From Aptenodytes patagonicus (Eukaryota > Chordata > Aves > Sphenisciformes > Spheniscidae): a stretch of 64,000 nucleotides of DNA. Position numbers and translations under genes: made by a program. Location of the stretch: positions 8,207,001 to 8,271,000 of the forward strand of contig NC_134953.1 of NCBI RefSeq assembly GCF_965638725.1, in the 5' to 3' direction. Position 1 is the stretch's first letter. Every line of letters starts with the position of its first letter. Below, piece by piece: positions 13,241 to 25,699 of this stretch. The notes beneath the pieces are model-generated. The model was not told the DNA's origin, searched no databases, and was given only the letters and a program-made list of their open reading frames with translations.

Positions 13241-16200
13241 CTGTTACATATTGGAGAAAGAGACAAGACCTGAACGTTTAACGAAGATTACTGAAACGCC
13301 AGTGTATTTCGTGCGATTTTAGATGCTTAATTAGCCATAGGCTTTTTATACAAGAGCCAGCTAAAAACCAGACATATAATTTATTAGGTAAGTAATATAA
13401 AAATGCCTTTTAAAACATTTTTTATTCAAGCAAAACTAAATCAAGATTATCTCACTTGTTCCTAAATAGAAATTTAAAGCTACCAAGAAGCAGAGTATTT
13501 CCTAGATGCACCCAGTCTACTTTTATTCTTTTGTTAAAAAAATAAATCCGAGTTTGTTAATTATGCTAGGCAATAAAAAACAAAGATTACTCTGTTTAAA
13601 TACCAGCTTAATCATTCTCTTTTCCACTGTTTGCAGTTCATAAACTAAGCAAGAAAGTATAGCCAGCAACCATGTAAAACTGAATTAAAGCTAAGATAAT
13701 ACATTACAGGTCCAATACATTCCACTGTTTTACAATATATACTGAAGCTTTGGTGGTATGACATTTCCCCCCCACTCCTCCCAAGTAAACCTAAGACTAG
13801 GTACCTACAATAATATTGACCTGAGGCATCTTAGTTCTATGTTGATGGTGCAGCCATCATATTTCTATCTTTGTTTGATCTCAGTAATTAAGATAGATGC
13901 TTATTATATTGCGAATCCTTTAAAATATTCAGCTTTCAAAATAACATTACTAGAAACTAAGCATTAGCTTTAATTCCAAAGCATCTTCAAAAGTGATGTG
14001 GTAATAGGTAACACAGTAACACACCAAAACCAGAAAACATGTATTCTTTTCATACAGATTTCTCAATAATTGTCTTCTTGACTCAAGAATGTTGTTTGAA
14101 GAAAGGCAAGACATCTCAGCAACATTTCAGTCACATGGAGGTGACAAGTCACCGAACAACTTAGAACAACCAGAAAAAAATTAACCCCAGAAAGTTACGT
14201 GGAATACATGAAAAAACTTCGAAAGGCTACTAGTAATGTAAAAGTAATATAAAGCTTATTCAATATTTAAGACCCACAGCAGTACAGAATGGATTTGTGC
14301 GTAGTTTATATTTGGTGGCTTATGTACAGCTACCACCTAAGAAACAGCTACAATTTCACAGCTCTTTTGTACTCAAAAAAACCAGTCTAATTAACTAGAA
14401 TGCTTCAATCATGCCAACCAAATCTCAGAAAATACAAGATAGTACAATACGCTAGTGCCACATACGTCATTCAAGGTTTTCAGAATGAAAGCAAGGAAAC
14501 AGCCTATTTAATCTATTATTTAGCTTCTGTATATAGTAAACAGGTACACAAACCCATCATGAATATTCAACACAGTTTTACACCGTTTTCAGGGGCACAG
14601 CTCTTGCACAAACAGAAGCTCTTTCCTTCTCACTTCTCTTTTTAAAGAGGTACTGTACCTATTGTTACAAGTATTACATATAATTATTGGAAGCAACTTT
14701 TTCTTCCAGATTACATCTAACAGGACCACACATTATTTTATTCTATATCAGTGAAGATTCAATTTGTCCAACGAGATTTCCCAGCAGTGCAAAAGAAATA
14801 GTTCAGAAGAAAAATGAGCACACAAATCAAAGTTGCCCTTCTAAAAGAATTAAGGGAGTGGTACTTCTGAAGATATTCTCTCTGGAATTGATTGTATATT
14901 AACAACGTACTTAATACATAGTTTTAACTTCTCAAAACTCCATATACAGTCAATATGTATATAAGCTTTAATACCTTGATTTAAATAGTTGCCAAAACAT
15001 CCATAAAACACTAGAATCTCTGCATTTACTATACTCTTCCTTCTCCATATAAAAGGGTATTTGCTCATTTCTATGTTATTTTACTATTTTTTTAAAGTCT
15101 TGCTCAAAACAACTGTAACAACTACTTCGCTCACACAGCTATTAACAAAAGAAATTATGACATTTAATTTGTAATTAATGACCACTTAATTGACCTTTTT
15201 TGTACTACATATTTTTATCTTACTCCAGCAAAAAACAAACAAACAAACTTGAGTTGCTTATCTGGACTTCCAGCTGTCCTTACTCAGAAATACAGATGAA
15301 ATACTGAAGAAAATTGTTAATCACAGTGGTTTTTATAACATTGTAATCATCACAAGTGTTCTAAAAGCAGTGAATTCAGACTCACCAAAAATACACTCAA
15401 CTTACTGTTTTGTCTTTTAACCAAAGCAACTCCTGAGGGCAAAGGCAGGAAACTCTCCCCCACCTAGGAGAACTCTGTTCATTTGTCACAAGTCAAGTAG
15501 CCTAACACCAGCCTGGTGTTTCTTCATCTGGCATCGCAGGAATAAAAATCAACCCTTACATTACGTGCAATAAAAGTGACCTTACAACACTGAGTAAGCA
15601 TATCCATCAAAGGTCACCACTGAATGGGCTGGACCTGGGAGAAAGTCTACATTAACCTTAAGATGCACCTGATCGGACTTGCTCTTGTTTTTAAATGCTG
15701 TCAAAGACGTTTAACCAACTGGAAGAGACAAAGAAATCAACAAAAGAAACAAGCACTTACACAAAACACAAACTTAAACCATTCCACACAGCTGGTAGCC
15801 AATTTCGTCGCAACAGCAACAGTTAAGTTCAGTTTTGACGACAAGGCAGTTTCTTTAAACTCAGAAGCTGCCTTCTCCTTCAGACTACTCATTTAGTGCC
15901 ACCTTTGTAGTTTAAAGGGTAAAAAGCACCTTCCCTAATAATATTAGCACCTAGAATACAATACAGATCTCTGTGCCCAACTGCTCCTGTTCAATTTTGA
16001 AGCTTAAGAATGCTACATAACATTTCCAACACTACCAGTCTGCAACGCAAGACTGACCAGTGTAGCAGAAGAGACCAAGTCACCTAGATAACTGTACGTG
16101 TCTTCTGAAAGAAAACAGCACGGGTAGAAAGAAGGCACTTTGCCTTCTACCTTACTGGTTTTATTGCTGAAACCAAATAATGGATAACATTATTTAATAA

Positions 16201-19200
16201 TGAATAACACGCATGAGTAACACAGAGCGAGCACAGACTTAAGCGTCAGAGGGCAAAATATACTTTTCGCCTGACATCAGCAATGTCCGTAGCTAGCTAC
16301 TTCATTACCTTCCTGCTACTGTGACTTTATATTTAGTCAGCTCATCAGCAGTACGGATCATGTGTCCTGTTTCCCTTTTTCCTTCCCCAGCCTTTCAATT
16401 AACAGCATGAACACAACTGAGCAAGAACTTCATGCGCATGTGTGTAAGTGTTTTGGTTTTTTTTTTTTTAAAGAAAAATGTTACTTCATAAGCCATGAAC
16501 ATTTCTACAATTTGGTTAGGGCATTTTGAAAAATGAGTTGCCTCTGAGAGGCTGAGTATACCCTTAGCACAATATTTTTCCTAAAGGTATATTTAAATAC
16601 GGAAAATTAATCTCTCTCAAAATGATTATCCACAATTCTATCATGCTTTCCTCTACTGAATTACTGCTAGTCAACCATTAAGTCCCCAAATTTCCTAGCA
16701 TGCAGACTTTGAGTTAGCATATTGAGGTAAAAATGTGGAAAGTTGAGTATGATTATCACTACTCCAGCCAAAGAAAAGGCGCATTAGTATCACACTAACA
16801 TTAGGCTGCAATCTTGTCACAGAAACAAAACTCGATTACACCAGAATCATAGCTGAAGGGTTAAAGAAGATCCTAGTTATGTCCGCAGCAGTTAGGAGAA
16901 TGCTGACTGGATTTGTTTATTCCAGACACGCATGCAAAACTCTACCAGCACCATTACTGCTTCACCGCCTGCCCTCATGTGCCTGGGAGAGCCTGTGGCT
17001 CTCCTTGCTGACGTGCCTCTTGATTTTTTCCCCAGCTAGGTTCAATTCTCACCATCCTTGAGAGAAATTTTAAGACGGACACTGAAGAACTATCAGATCT
17101 CAAGTGATTTAACTTACATTTCTTTGTGGGAGGTTTCAAGCTGAAGTTTGAATATAAGCAATTCCAACTCAGCCCCTCCTTTGCTGGGTCCGCCGGCCTA
17201 GGAGCACGACGTCTCACACCTCGGGGGAAGAGTTTTTCTGTACAAAGGCCGCCGGTTCACAATGTGGACAAGACCCAGGTTTGAGGCTTTGGCTCCCCAG
17301 CACAAAAAAGCCGTACACAAAAACGTGCGCTGAGCCAGCCTGCAATAATAAGGCTACTACCACATACCAACTTAGTAATGCTGTGCCAGAAAAAAAGCAT
17401 ACAGCACTGCCTTGTTATACATCAAAAGTCTCGGATACTCTGCTGACGTGCATCAGAAGCTTGTCACTTGCTCTTCCTGAAAACTCTAAATTCTTCAGAG
17501 GTTATTTAAAGCAAATAACACCAAAGGTTTCATTGCCGTATAGTACATAGTGACTTAATCCTTACCTTCGAAATGCCACCATATATAATACAATATCTTG
17601 TAAACAAAAGGAGAAAAAGAATACTTGCAAAAACAATACATGATTTTTCAAGGGTTTTTTTTTATATATAGCATGGTAGCTATTGTATTAAACTAATCAA
17701 ACACAGCAAAATGCCCACCGTGAGACCAAAAAATTGGATAAATATTTTCCTGAAGCAAGCATACAATAACTTCAACTGCAGAAATATTCCTGTAGAACTT
17801 GCATTCATTTTTTTCTTAGTGACTTTGCTATCAGAGTTGTTTCATAAACGCTTCTAGTAAGTGAGATTATCAGCAGTATTTTAACCGTACACAAAGGTCT
17901 TAGTGCTATTTATGAAGGTAAGATAAGAAATCTCATAAAGTAACATTTGTTTAGTTTATTGTATGTCTTAGGTTTTAAACCACCAAGGAAGATGTGCTTT
18001 TCAAGAATTATTCATTGAAGTGCTGCCTTGTGGAAAATGCAGAACCGATACTGTAAAATCAAAGATTAGCTCCACACGCTTAGAAGAGTCTTGCTGTTGG
18101 AACGCCTCCATGCAAAACTGACAGCAGCTACTACAGAAAGTCCTGAAACCTAAACGTATTTGTCTTAAGAACCACTAAGTGCAGTTACATATTGCAGCAA
18201 GCTGAACAGAATACATACTGCTCCCTGACTTTTACACCTCATTAAACCAAATGGATTGTACTATACTCAAGTGAACGCTGAGTGGCTCAACTCCTAATCT
18301 ACTTACCAGCTAACAAAACATTTTTTTATCCTACCACCATAATTCAAGGCACACACAAGTGATTTTTAAACAACCGATCAAGTACTCCACTACTTATCTT
18401 AGGATGTAATTCACAGTATTTCATTAATATTTGTACAAGACCTTCAACATTTCACATGCTAAATGTCAAGTGTCAAGTATTTTTTCCTCCAACTTCAAGA
18501 AATAGTATATCCATCTTGTAACAGAACGTTCGCTGCTCTTTATCCTTATACAACTTAGCAGTAAAACAATTCAGGTTTGCTTTTCCCCTTTTATTTCTTT
18601 CTTTTCTTCCCACACCCTCATCTTAGGATGGAAATAGGGGAAGACACAAACAAACTCTCCATCCAAATTAATACCAGAACAATATCTGAAGTGAAACTGT
18701 GTTTGTTCTTACTCTCCACAGTCACTTACAGCCTGATCTTTCTAGCCTAGTGAAAATCTAGGAGCCTTCCTCACTTTAGATGCATTAAAATAAATAAGAA
18801 ATAAAAAACTTCAAGAAGTTATGTGATTATGAAATAAACATTTATAATGTAATATGGTTTATGGACCTCAACCAGCTTAGCGGGCTGCAAGACTGAGCTC
18901 TGTACAAAGTGATAGTATAGAGCCTGAAAGATTGCAACTCCTAGGCCAACCTGTGTTTTTAAATGTATACTACCAAAAAAGACCCCAACCAGCCAGCAAA
19001 AAGAAGATCACATACAATAGCAAACGAGATCATTTAAAATTCTTGCTCTTTACAAATCTACAGAATGTTTCCTTCACATCTAAGTAGCACTTTCGCAAAA
19101 AAAAAGCCACCCTTATGAAACTTCCCAAAGAACTTCCTTCCACTGGGTATATAAAAATCACTTTGTCCCAGTCCTGCGAGTTAATTCCACCTTTTTTCTA

Positions 19201-20874
19201 TATCACAGAAAGCAAAAGGAAGAACAAGACCACAGGCGTTCATACCTCTGATAGCCAGCGAGAGGCACCCCCTACCAAACATGAGGGGCATTTAAATGCC
19301 AGGAAATTTGGCACTTGTTCTTGCCACTCCAGAGCACAGCACGATCAGCTGCTCTGTGGAGGTGGCACAGACACCGTGTCCAGCTGGACGAGGGAGCTGG
19401 ATGGGGATGGAGCATACTCAACCCAAGTGGAATCTTCCGTCAAGTCATCTTACAACGCAGAATGTGTGCTGGGTTTTCATAAAATGAATTTTGCAAACTG
19501 AAGCATCAAATACAAAACCATGAGACCACTTCAACTCCAGTTACAAACCAATAAATGTGTGAACATTAAAACTGCCTCTCATTTGCCTCCTCTTCCATTA
19601 ACTTACAGAGCTGACAAAACCTACCCTTTTGAAGTGTTATTTTTAAAAAAATAGCGATCGGCGATCATTAAGTGAATAGTCTGAGAGGCCACCTAATGCA
19701 TTAGCAACGTAGATTTGAGAGACGGCGCGGGTAACAGTTCCTGCAGGGTTTCAACTTTCTAAACACGCGCAGGCCTTAAACTCACACAAAATCTGTCCCA
19801 CCGAGGCAGACCCCCTCCCTTTAATCCTGAAACTCGAACAGCGTGCGTGCACACCAGTAACGGCACTTCTCCACGCTGCCTTGTTAATTACCAAATCCTA
19901 CATGCTCAGAAACTTTTTTTACTCAAAACTAAATGCTTTGCCCTCAGAAAACCCACCGATTTTACACCACCGGCAGAGAAAACAGTAAGAGAGCTGGATC
20001 TCTGTTGTGGCCCGGTACGACTGTTTTGGTATCTAACTGTAAGACTGACACAAAGCACAAGTACACGGCGTCACTTCCAGAAACGATTTGTTTCCTGTGA
20101 AGGCTGGCACGGGAACGGGAAACCAAACGATTTCCCCCCCGCTATAACCCCAGAGCACACCGACCCACCTGATACTTCGCCCGTTCTCGCTCAGCAGGCT
20201 GCGGATCCCGCCGCCCCCCCGACAGACGCCCTCACACCCCGGCTGCTAACGAGGCTTTTTTTCCTCGTTGATCGTTGCTTGAAGTAGAAAATCTACGAAG
20301 TCCAGAACGAAACCGACACCAACCGGGCACAGGAACGAAAACGCTTCATCCTCTCCACGGCAGACGAAGTAACTTAAGCGAGAAACGCGCGCGATTTTTA
20401 GTTCCTTGGCAGGCCGGTTTCCTCGAGGGCTGGCACCGACACCCCAGAGGTACGCCGCCGGGAGCCCGCCACCCAAGGCGGCACGACGGTCAGACCTCAG
20501 GAGAGACGTGCCCGCGAAAAACCCGCGCATTAATTACGGCGGAGCGGATTTTAGTGCAGAGACAACCCGAGAGGCTTCTTCCCCCCTCCTGCGGCAGACG
20601 AAGCTGTTCTCCCCCAACACAGCCACCGGAGCGAAGAAGCCCCTTCCCTCCCCAGACCCGCGGAGCCCGCCCGCAGCCCGGGGCGCTCACACGCCGCCCC
20701 CGGGGACCCGGCCGCTCGGCGGCTGGTTCCCAACGCCGGGGCAGCTCTCCGCGTCCCCGGCCGGCAGCGGGGCGGCCCCTGCGGGCCCGGCGCCGGGCAC
20801 CGCGCCCCGCTGCGGGGCGACGCGCGACCCCCGCGGGGAGGAAGGGAGCGCCCCCGCACCTCGCCCCGCCTCAC
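13241..20874 (-). other. SAMD8: SAMD8 first intron
   Basis: About 7.6 kb between the proposed non-coding exon and the first coding exon. It is AT-rich and I recognise no coding exon, RNA gene or young repeat in it. The largest open frames (19115-19501, 15624-15896 and others on both strands) lack splice sites or family resemblance. Confidence 0.55.
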
Positions 20875-21330
20875 CTGCCGCCGCGGCAGCAGTGCTAAGT
20901 GGCGGTGCCGCAGCGCCCGGCTCCGGGGCGGCGGCGGCGGCGGCTCCTGCGCGCCCTCCCTCTCTCCGGCGGCGGCGGCAGCGGCCACCGCCACCACTCC
21001 ATCACCCGGCCGGAAGTGGCGGCAGGCAGCGCCAGCGCCTCGCAGGCGGCGGAAGGGGCGGCAGCTTCCGGGAAGGGCCGCGGAGGCGGGAGCAGGGTGT
21101 TTCTTCGCTGCGGTGCCGCGGGGCGCCGGCCTCCCGCTGCCCGCCGGACCCCGCCGCCCTCGGGGTGACTGGGGCGGGTCGGGGGCGCGGTCCGGGGCGC
21201 CGCCTCGGCCTCGCGGTGAGGATCCAGTAACGGCGGCGGGGGGCCGCAGCCAGGCGATGGGCGGCGGGTCCCCGCCGGGTGGTTACCGCGGGCCTTGCTG
21301 ACAGGGCCTCAAAGCCTTGGGGGGGGTTGC
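20400..21330. promoter_or_regulatory. SAMD8: CpG island, promoter of SAMD8
   Basis: Very GC- and CpG-rich block set in AT-rich DNA. It holds an ETS-type site (CCGGAAGTG, 21010-21018) and a palindromic TTCCGGGAA (21066-21074, STAT/ETS-like) just upstream of the proposed SAMD8 first exon. Long open frames here on both strands follow from high GC and few stop codons and are not taken as genes. Transcription leaving the island rightwards is possible but nothing coding supports it. Confidence 0.75.
20875..20960 (-). other. SAMD8: Probable non-coding first exon of SAMD8
   Basis: Inside the CpG island, a good donor on the minus strand (CGGCAG/GTGAGG) has GT at 20874-20873, so the exon would end at 20875. 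The first coding exon has its own upstream acceptor (CAG just before 13240), so a 5' exon must exist. This is the best candidate, giving a first intron of about 7.6 kb. The upstream (5') limit is a guess; no TATA box is seen, as is usual for CpG-island promoters. Confidence 0.6.
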
Positions 21331-22820
21331 TACCTGCTGGCTTCGGCTTGGTGGGCCCGCGGGCGGCTTTCCACCCCGGTGCCCCTTCATTAGGCTCCCC
21401 ACTGGGTGCAGGCCGTGCAGCACGCGAATGGCTTGTTGGGCTGCCTTGGCCCTGGGTCCGTGGGAATGAAAGTGTTACACACGTGAAAGCGTAGTCACAA
21501 CTCCTTTGAGCTGTGTCAGAAACTCAAAGCATGGGTGGGCGGTGGTATATTTTTGAGAGGTCGTAAGACGAGAAATGACTTAAATCTTCCACAATCCCAA
21601 CAGAGAGCAGGTGAAGGGAGAAGCGAGGGTGTCTTGCTTTTCTAACTCTATCTTGCTTTTCTAACTGAAGAAGAACAGAACATGCTTAAACCAGGGTAAG
21701 GATGTAAAACTCTACTCTTGGAAGATACTGTAGTATATTTTTTTTTCCAGTATGATCTTTATCCATCATGGGGAAGTACCTTAGTACAGCCTGGACGTGA
21801 GAAAGAGGTGGAAGTTTCTAACCACACTAAATAGCATTTTCATTGATTTTTTTGTGAGAAATGAATAAACACCTAGAGTGATCCTGCCATCATTTAAAAA
21901 CCCACTAGTGTTGTCATGAAAATATCCTCGTCCTTCATTTAAAGGCATGTGTCAGGAGGAAATAGCAGAGAAGACTTGCAGGACCCTCATACTGTCAATT
22001 TTCATATCAAGCAGTCATTACAAAACCTTTCTCTTCAGATGGACCATTTTTTGCACCGTTATCTTTTCTGATGTCTGTAGAAAAAATAAATCTGAACACT
22101 GGCAGCTGGCCAGCAGCACTCACTCAGTCGTTTATCCAAGGTGATCCAAAGCACAGATGTGAACAGCACAGATGACTTACGAAAGCTTCAACAAGGCACC
22201 GTAACTTCAGATGCTCCATAACCTATAAATACGGAGGGGATAGAAGGAGGCAGACGAATTGGAAACAAATGACTCTAGAAATGCATTTCTTTTGTGTAGC
22301 AGCTGGCTGTGGTAGCAGCCGGCCCTTTGCAGCAGCATAATGCAGTCTGAAGAACATTCAGAATTTGCTTTGTTGATGATGTAATTACTATGAGGTCCAA
22401 GACAAGTCTAAGTTGTAGCTTCAGTTGAAGTAAAAAGCAGGTGCCAATGTGGCTCCGTTAAGTTAATGACACTAGCCTTTTCAGAGAATTTGGCCTTGTC
22501 TTCTTTCTTCACAGAGGAAAGAAAAAAAAGGATCTTTTGCAATCCTTACTGCATGTGCGGCTACAGTGAAACAACAAAAAGTTTTGCATTTCAAAATGCT
22601 TCAAAGCTACGTCAAGTTGTCAAGTCATCGAGCAATCTAATGCAAATGTTCACGATTGTACAATCTCAATTGTAATGGGCTACATACATGTTAAATAGAT
22701 CGAATACTGGATATTCAGAACAGAAACAAGCTGTACAAACTTCTGCTCGTTGCCATGTGCCCTGATACTGTTTCAAAGTTGCTTATCTCTAAGCAGTCTG
22801 TTCCATCCTGCTCTTGTTTT

Positions 22821-23036
22821 TTACATCAAATGTTGTGTAGTTTCCCAAATGAGTTGCTGAAGCTGGAGGGAATGTTCCACTTTCTTTGCCAGTTTAGCAG
22901 CCTCTGCAAACAGTGTAGGAATTTGTGCAGTTTCAGTCCTCACAATATTCCCCTTTTTTACCTTTATGTGCACTGGATGAAAAACTGACAAGTCTGAATT
23001 CATCAGTGACAATCCGTAGAACGCATACATATGAAT
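22821..23036 (-). CDS. Candidate terminal exon of an unrecognised minus-strand gene
   Basis: Open for 71 codons then TAA at 22823-22821. It begins after a near-ideal acceptor: a long T tract, six C and AG at 23038-23037. It reads IHMYAFYGLSLMNSDLSVF early and later has a likely amphipathic helix (LFAEAAKLAKKVEHSLQ). It joins in phase 0 with the exon-like block at 23285-23387. I do not recognise the family. The next gene downstream on the same strand is SAMD8, about 2 kb away. Chance open frames of this length are common in this window, so the splice sites and phase match are the main support. Confidence 0.35.
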   Translation of the reverse strand: MHMYAFYGLSLMNSDLSVFHPVHIKVKKGNIVRTETAQIPTLFAEAAKLAKKVEHSLQLQQLIWETTQHLM

Positions 23037-23284
23037 CTGGGGGGAAAAAAAAAAAAATCAAATGGACATTGTCTTCCTGTTAATAATGGACCTGTTAATA
23101 AAGCTGGTTGAAAGTTGAAGTAATTTTGCTTACTCCAGGTCCACATATTCACATTCAAAATAACTAGCAGTTATCTGACAAGGAAAACAAAATTATAGGA
23201 GAGCAAGGCAATTTAGTTAAACAAGACTTTGTGCTTCCTTACTATGTGCATTCTTCGCTTTTTCTGCTATGAATTTTTCTTCAC

Positions 23285-23387
23285 CAGCTGCCAGTCAATC
23301 ACAACTTTCTGCACGCTTCCAGGTGCCAAGTTGGTACAATTTACTATACATTGCCACGTTTGCTTGTATCTGAGAAACTGGTTTAAG
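23285..23387 (-). CDS. Candidate internal exon of the same unrecognised gene
   Basis: Acceptor TACATTTTTAG at 23388; possible donor CAGCTG/GTGAAG at 23284. One leading base and 34 codons, including FLRYKQTWQCIVNCTN and GSVQKVVIDWQL. It continues in phase into the block at 22821-23036. If the donor is not used, the frame runs a few codons more (VKKNS) to a TAG. The frame does not join directly to the upstream block at 24819-25041 (phases 1 and 2), so at least one exon between them would be needed. Confidence 0.3.
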
Positions 23388-24818
23388 CTAAAAATGTAAA
23401 AATAAGTAAAAACTGAAATTAAAAATTGCTGCAAAAATAACTGTAGCAAGCTACAGAGCTGTCTCATCACAGAACAGGTCACCGTGTCAGTGTCTTGAGC
23501 GCAGTCCTGGAGCTAACTCACCATTTGGCATCTCATTCTTAGCCTTTTCATGGGAGGTGCCAGGAAAGTGCTGCTGTGTTCAGAGTGCTATGGCTTTGTT
23601 GTGTGGTTTTTTAACATAAACATGCACTAGAGTCCACCAGCTCACCAGATTGCAGGAAGGAAGCAAAAATGAAAGCAGAAGTTTCCTCGTCCTGTTTCCC
23701 TACGCTGTTTATAGCAAGGCCAGCAATCCACCTACAAACGACTTCCCAAATTCAGCCTCCAGACTTTAGAAGCCCAGGTTGGAAAATGAGCCGTAATTAT
23801 ATAACGCATGCGAATCCAGGAGTATCTGAAGTTCACAGGCCCTGTGGAATGTTATATCAGCAACAGATTGCCGTGCAGTGAACCCCGGGCCAAGAGTCGC
23901 ATCCGCAGTAAAAGCGGAGAGGTCTGAGCCTGGCCATGCGTCACTGGAGCTGGCCCCGTGCCTGGCTATGGGGGCTGCTGGGCTGGGTTGCAGCAGCGAT
24001 TTGGCAATCTCAGCACTGGAGAAAGCCTCGACCGATCGGTTTATACCTGAAGTTGTCACTGCTAATGGCATTTTTCTGCTCTGTCTAGTTTCATCACCTA
24101 ACAAATATTTTTAAAATGATCAAATTAGCTTGCACAGAAAAGTGATCAAGAGCACAATTTAAAACTTGTAACTCTTAAATGAAAGTAGACATGTAATAGC
24201 TGCTTAGCCACTGCACTTCAAAGCTGAAAACCACTCCTCCGTACTAACATTTGATGTTCTTTAAAAGGGTGAATTATCTAAATATTTTGTGCTTTATTTA
24301 ACAAAAATTTCCAGCAAACCTCATTCCGTCACTTTGAGTTATGTCACTTCATGCCATGTGACATGAATGCACGGATGTGAGTTTGACAGGCAGCGCCAAT
24401 GCTGACATGTCAGTCTGAGAAGTTACGACAAATGATATGTTACAGATATTTTTAAAACTACTGCAGATTGCCAAGAAAAAAAAGTCTTTAAGATGTGTAA
24501 TTACACTGGGTGCATCTTTAGATTGAAAACAATTTCTTCAATTCACATAGTTATATTGATTCAATGTTCAGGCTGACAATTAAAAAAAAAAAAGGAAATT
24601 TATATTGAAATTTCCCAACTAGCTCTAGTTACAATACATTATATAGCAAAGGAAAATGAGATGTCTTAATGTAATGATGTTTGGTTTGGGTTTTTTGAAA
24701 CACTCTATCATTAAGTAATACTGTTGGCATTTAATAATTTGAAATAATCAATCTATCTCAAATAAAGCTTAAAACCGTACACAGGAGAGAAAGGCCCCAT
24801 AGAGAATGAATTACTTAC

Positions 24819-25041
24819 GTAAATTCTCTTCCAGCAAAGAATACAGCATGGCAAGGGGGGGATCTTTCACTAGAAGTGCTAATTGATCTAAACCATGCTT
24901 TTTTCTGTTTCTGGGTTTTGGGGTGGGTTTTTTTGGTAATCTCATGTTTTTACAGATCAGGTCCTGCCTTATAATTTCTTTGTAATCTCTGTACGTCAGT
25001 TGAAGCATACTCAGATCAGTCATGTGTGAACTTTCAAGCAT
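24819..25041 (-). CDS. Candidate 5' coding exon of the same unrecognised gene
   Basis: Open for 74 codons from ATG at 25041, with a strong donor (TTTAC/GTAAGT) at 24818-24817. An in-frame stop lies just upstream of the ATG and no good acceptor is seen, so it would be a first coding exon. The product is charged, with a basic proline-rich stretch (RLPKKPTPKPRNRKKHG) followed by a hydrophobic helix-like part (LALLVKDPPLAMLYSLLEE). A 51-bp block at 24047-24097 follows in phase but has a weak acceptor. No family recognised. Confidence 0.3.
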
Positions 25042-25469
25042 CTATTTTACCTTCAAATTTCTTACTCCCATAATGGAAGAAAAAGGGACTGAATGCCTAA
25101 GAACTAATCAAATTAGTGAAACATAATTATTTTTTCAAGGCAGAAAACGAGCTTATTGGGGGGGGGGGGGGGAGAAAGAAAAAAAAAAGAGTAAACTCCA
25201 TGTGCTAATCAGACAAAATTGTTCCATACATTAAAAATACGTTAATGTTGTGGAACGCTAGAAAACTGTCTCACTTAGTATTGACCTAAATGTACCAGAG
25301 TTCAATTAGTTCAATTCTTCTTCAATAGCTAACCATCCCAAAAATCAAATCCCCAAAACAGGCTGATGAGTGAAATGAGTAGATCTTTTGCAGTTGGAGA
25401 TGACTGTATCCGTAGAATCATAGCTAGCTGAACTTCCATGCTGTAACATTTTCACTATAAAAAACTTTC

Positions 25470-25695
25470 TTCTTTCCGGATATGTGAAAGGAGTTTGATT
25501 CTGGCCCAGTTTTCACTAGAGAGATGGAAGGCTGTCGCAGACGCAGCATCAGTTAGTACCGATAGCAGTATTTTCAATAGAAGAGCCTCCGTGAACGTCC
25601 TGTTTTCGACCGCTGCACGTTTTCCTGGTAATGCCACGTTACGTGCAACTAGAGCACTCCATGGCAGTTCACACTGTCGCCACCTAATACGTTAC
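25470..25695. promoter_or_regulatory. Short CpG-dense block, possible small promoter
   Basis: About a dozen CpG dinucleotides in roughly 220 bp, in DNA that is otherwise CpG-poor. It lies about 450 bp upstream of the ATG at 25041 on the minus strand and could be the start of the candidate gene there. Open frames cross it on both strands without clear splice sites. Confidence 0.25.
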
Positions 25696-25699
25696 TAGC

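Noticed and set aside
20275-21230. Long open frames (207 and 274 codons, and others on the minus strand) in the SAMD8 CpG island
   Set aside because: Composition-driven low-complexity Pro/Arg/Ala/Gly frames in several overlapping phases, with no domain.
23650-23695. 46-bp block with GTGAGC donor that would fix the phase between candidate exons
   Set aside because: The acceptor lacks a pyrimidine tract and the peptide is Phe/Cys-rich and unconvincing; too easy to find by chance.
24301-24460. Open minus-strand frame after a CTGCAG acceptor-like site (SFKNICNISFVV...)
   Set aside because: Considered as the missing exon of the candidate gene, but the phase is wrong for the upstream block and no good donor follows.
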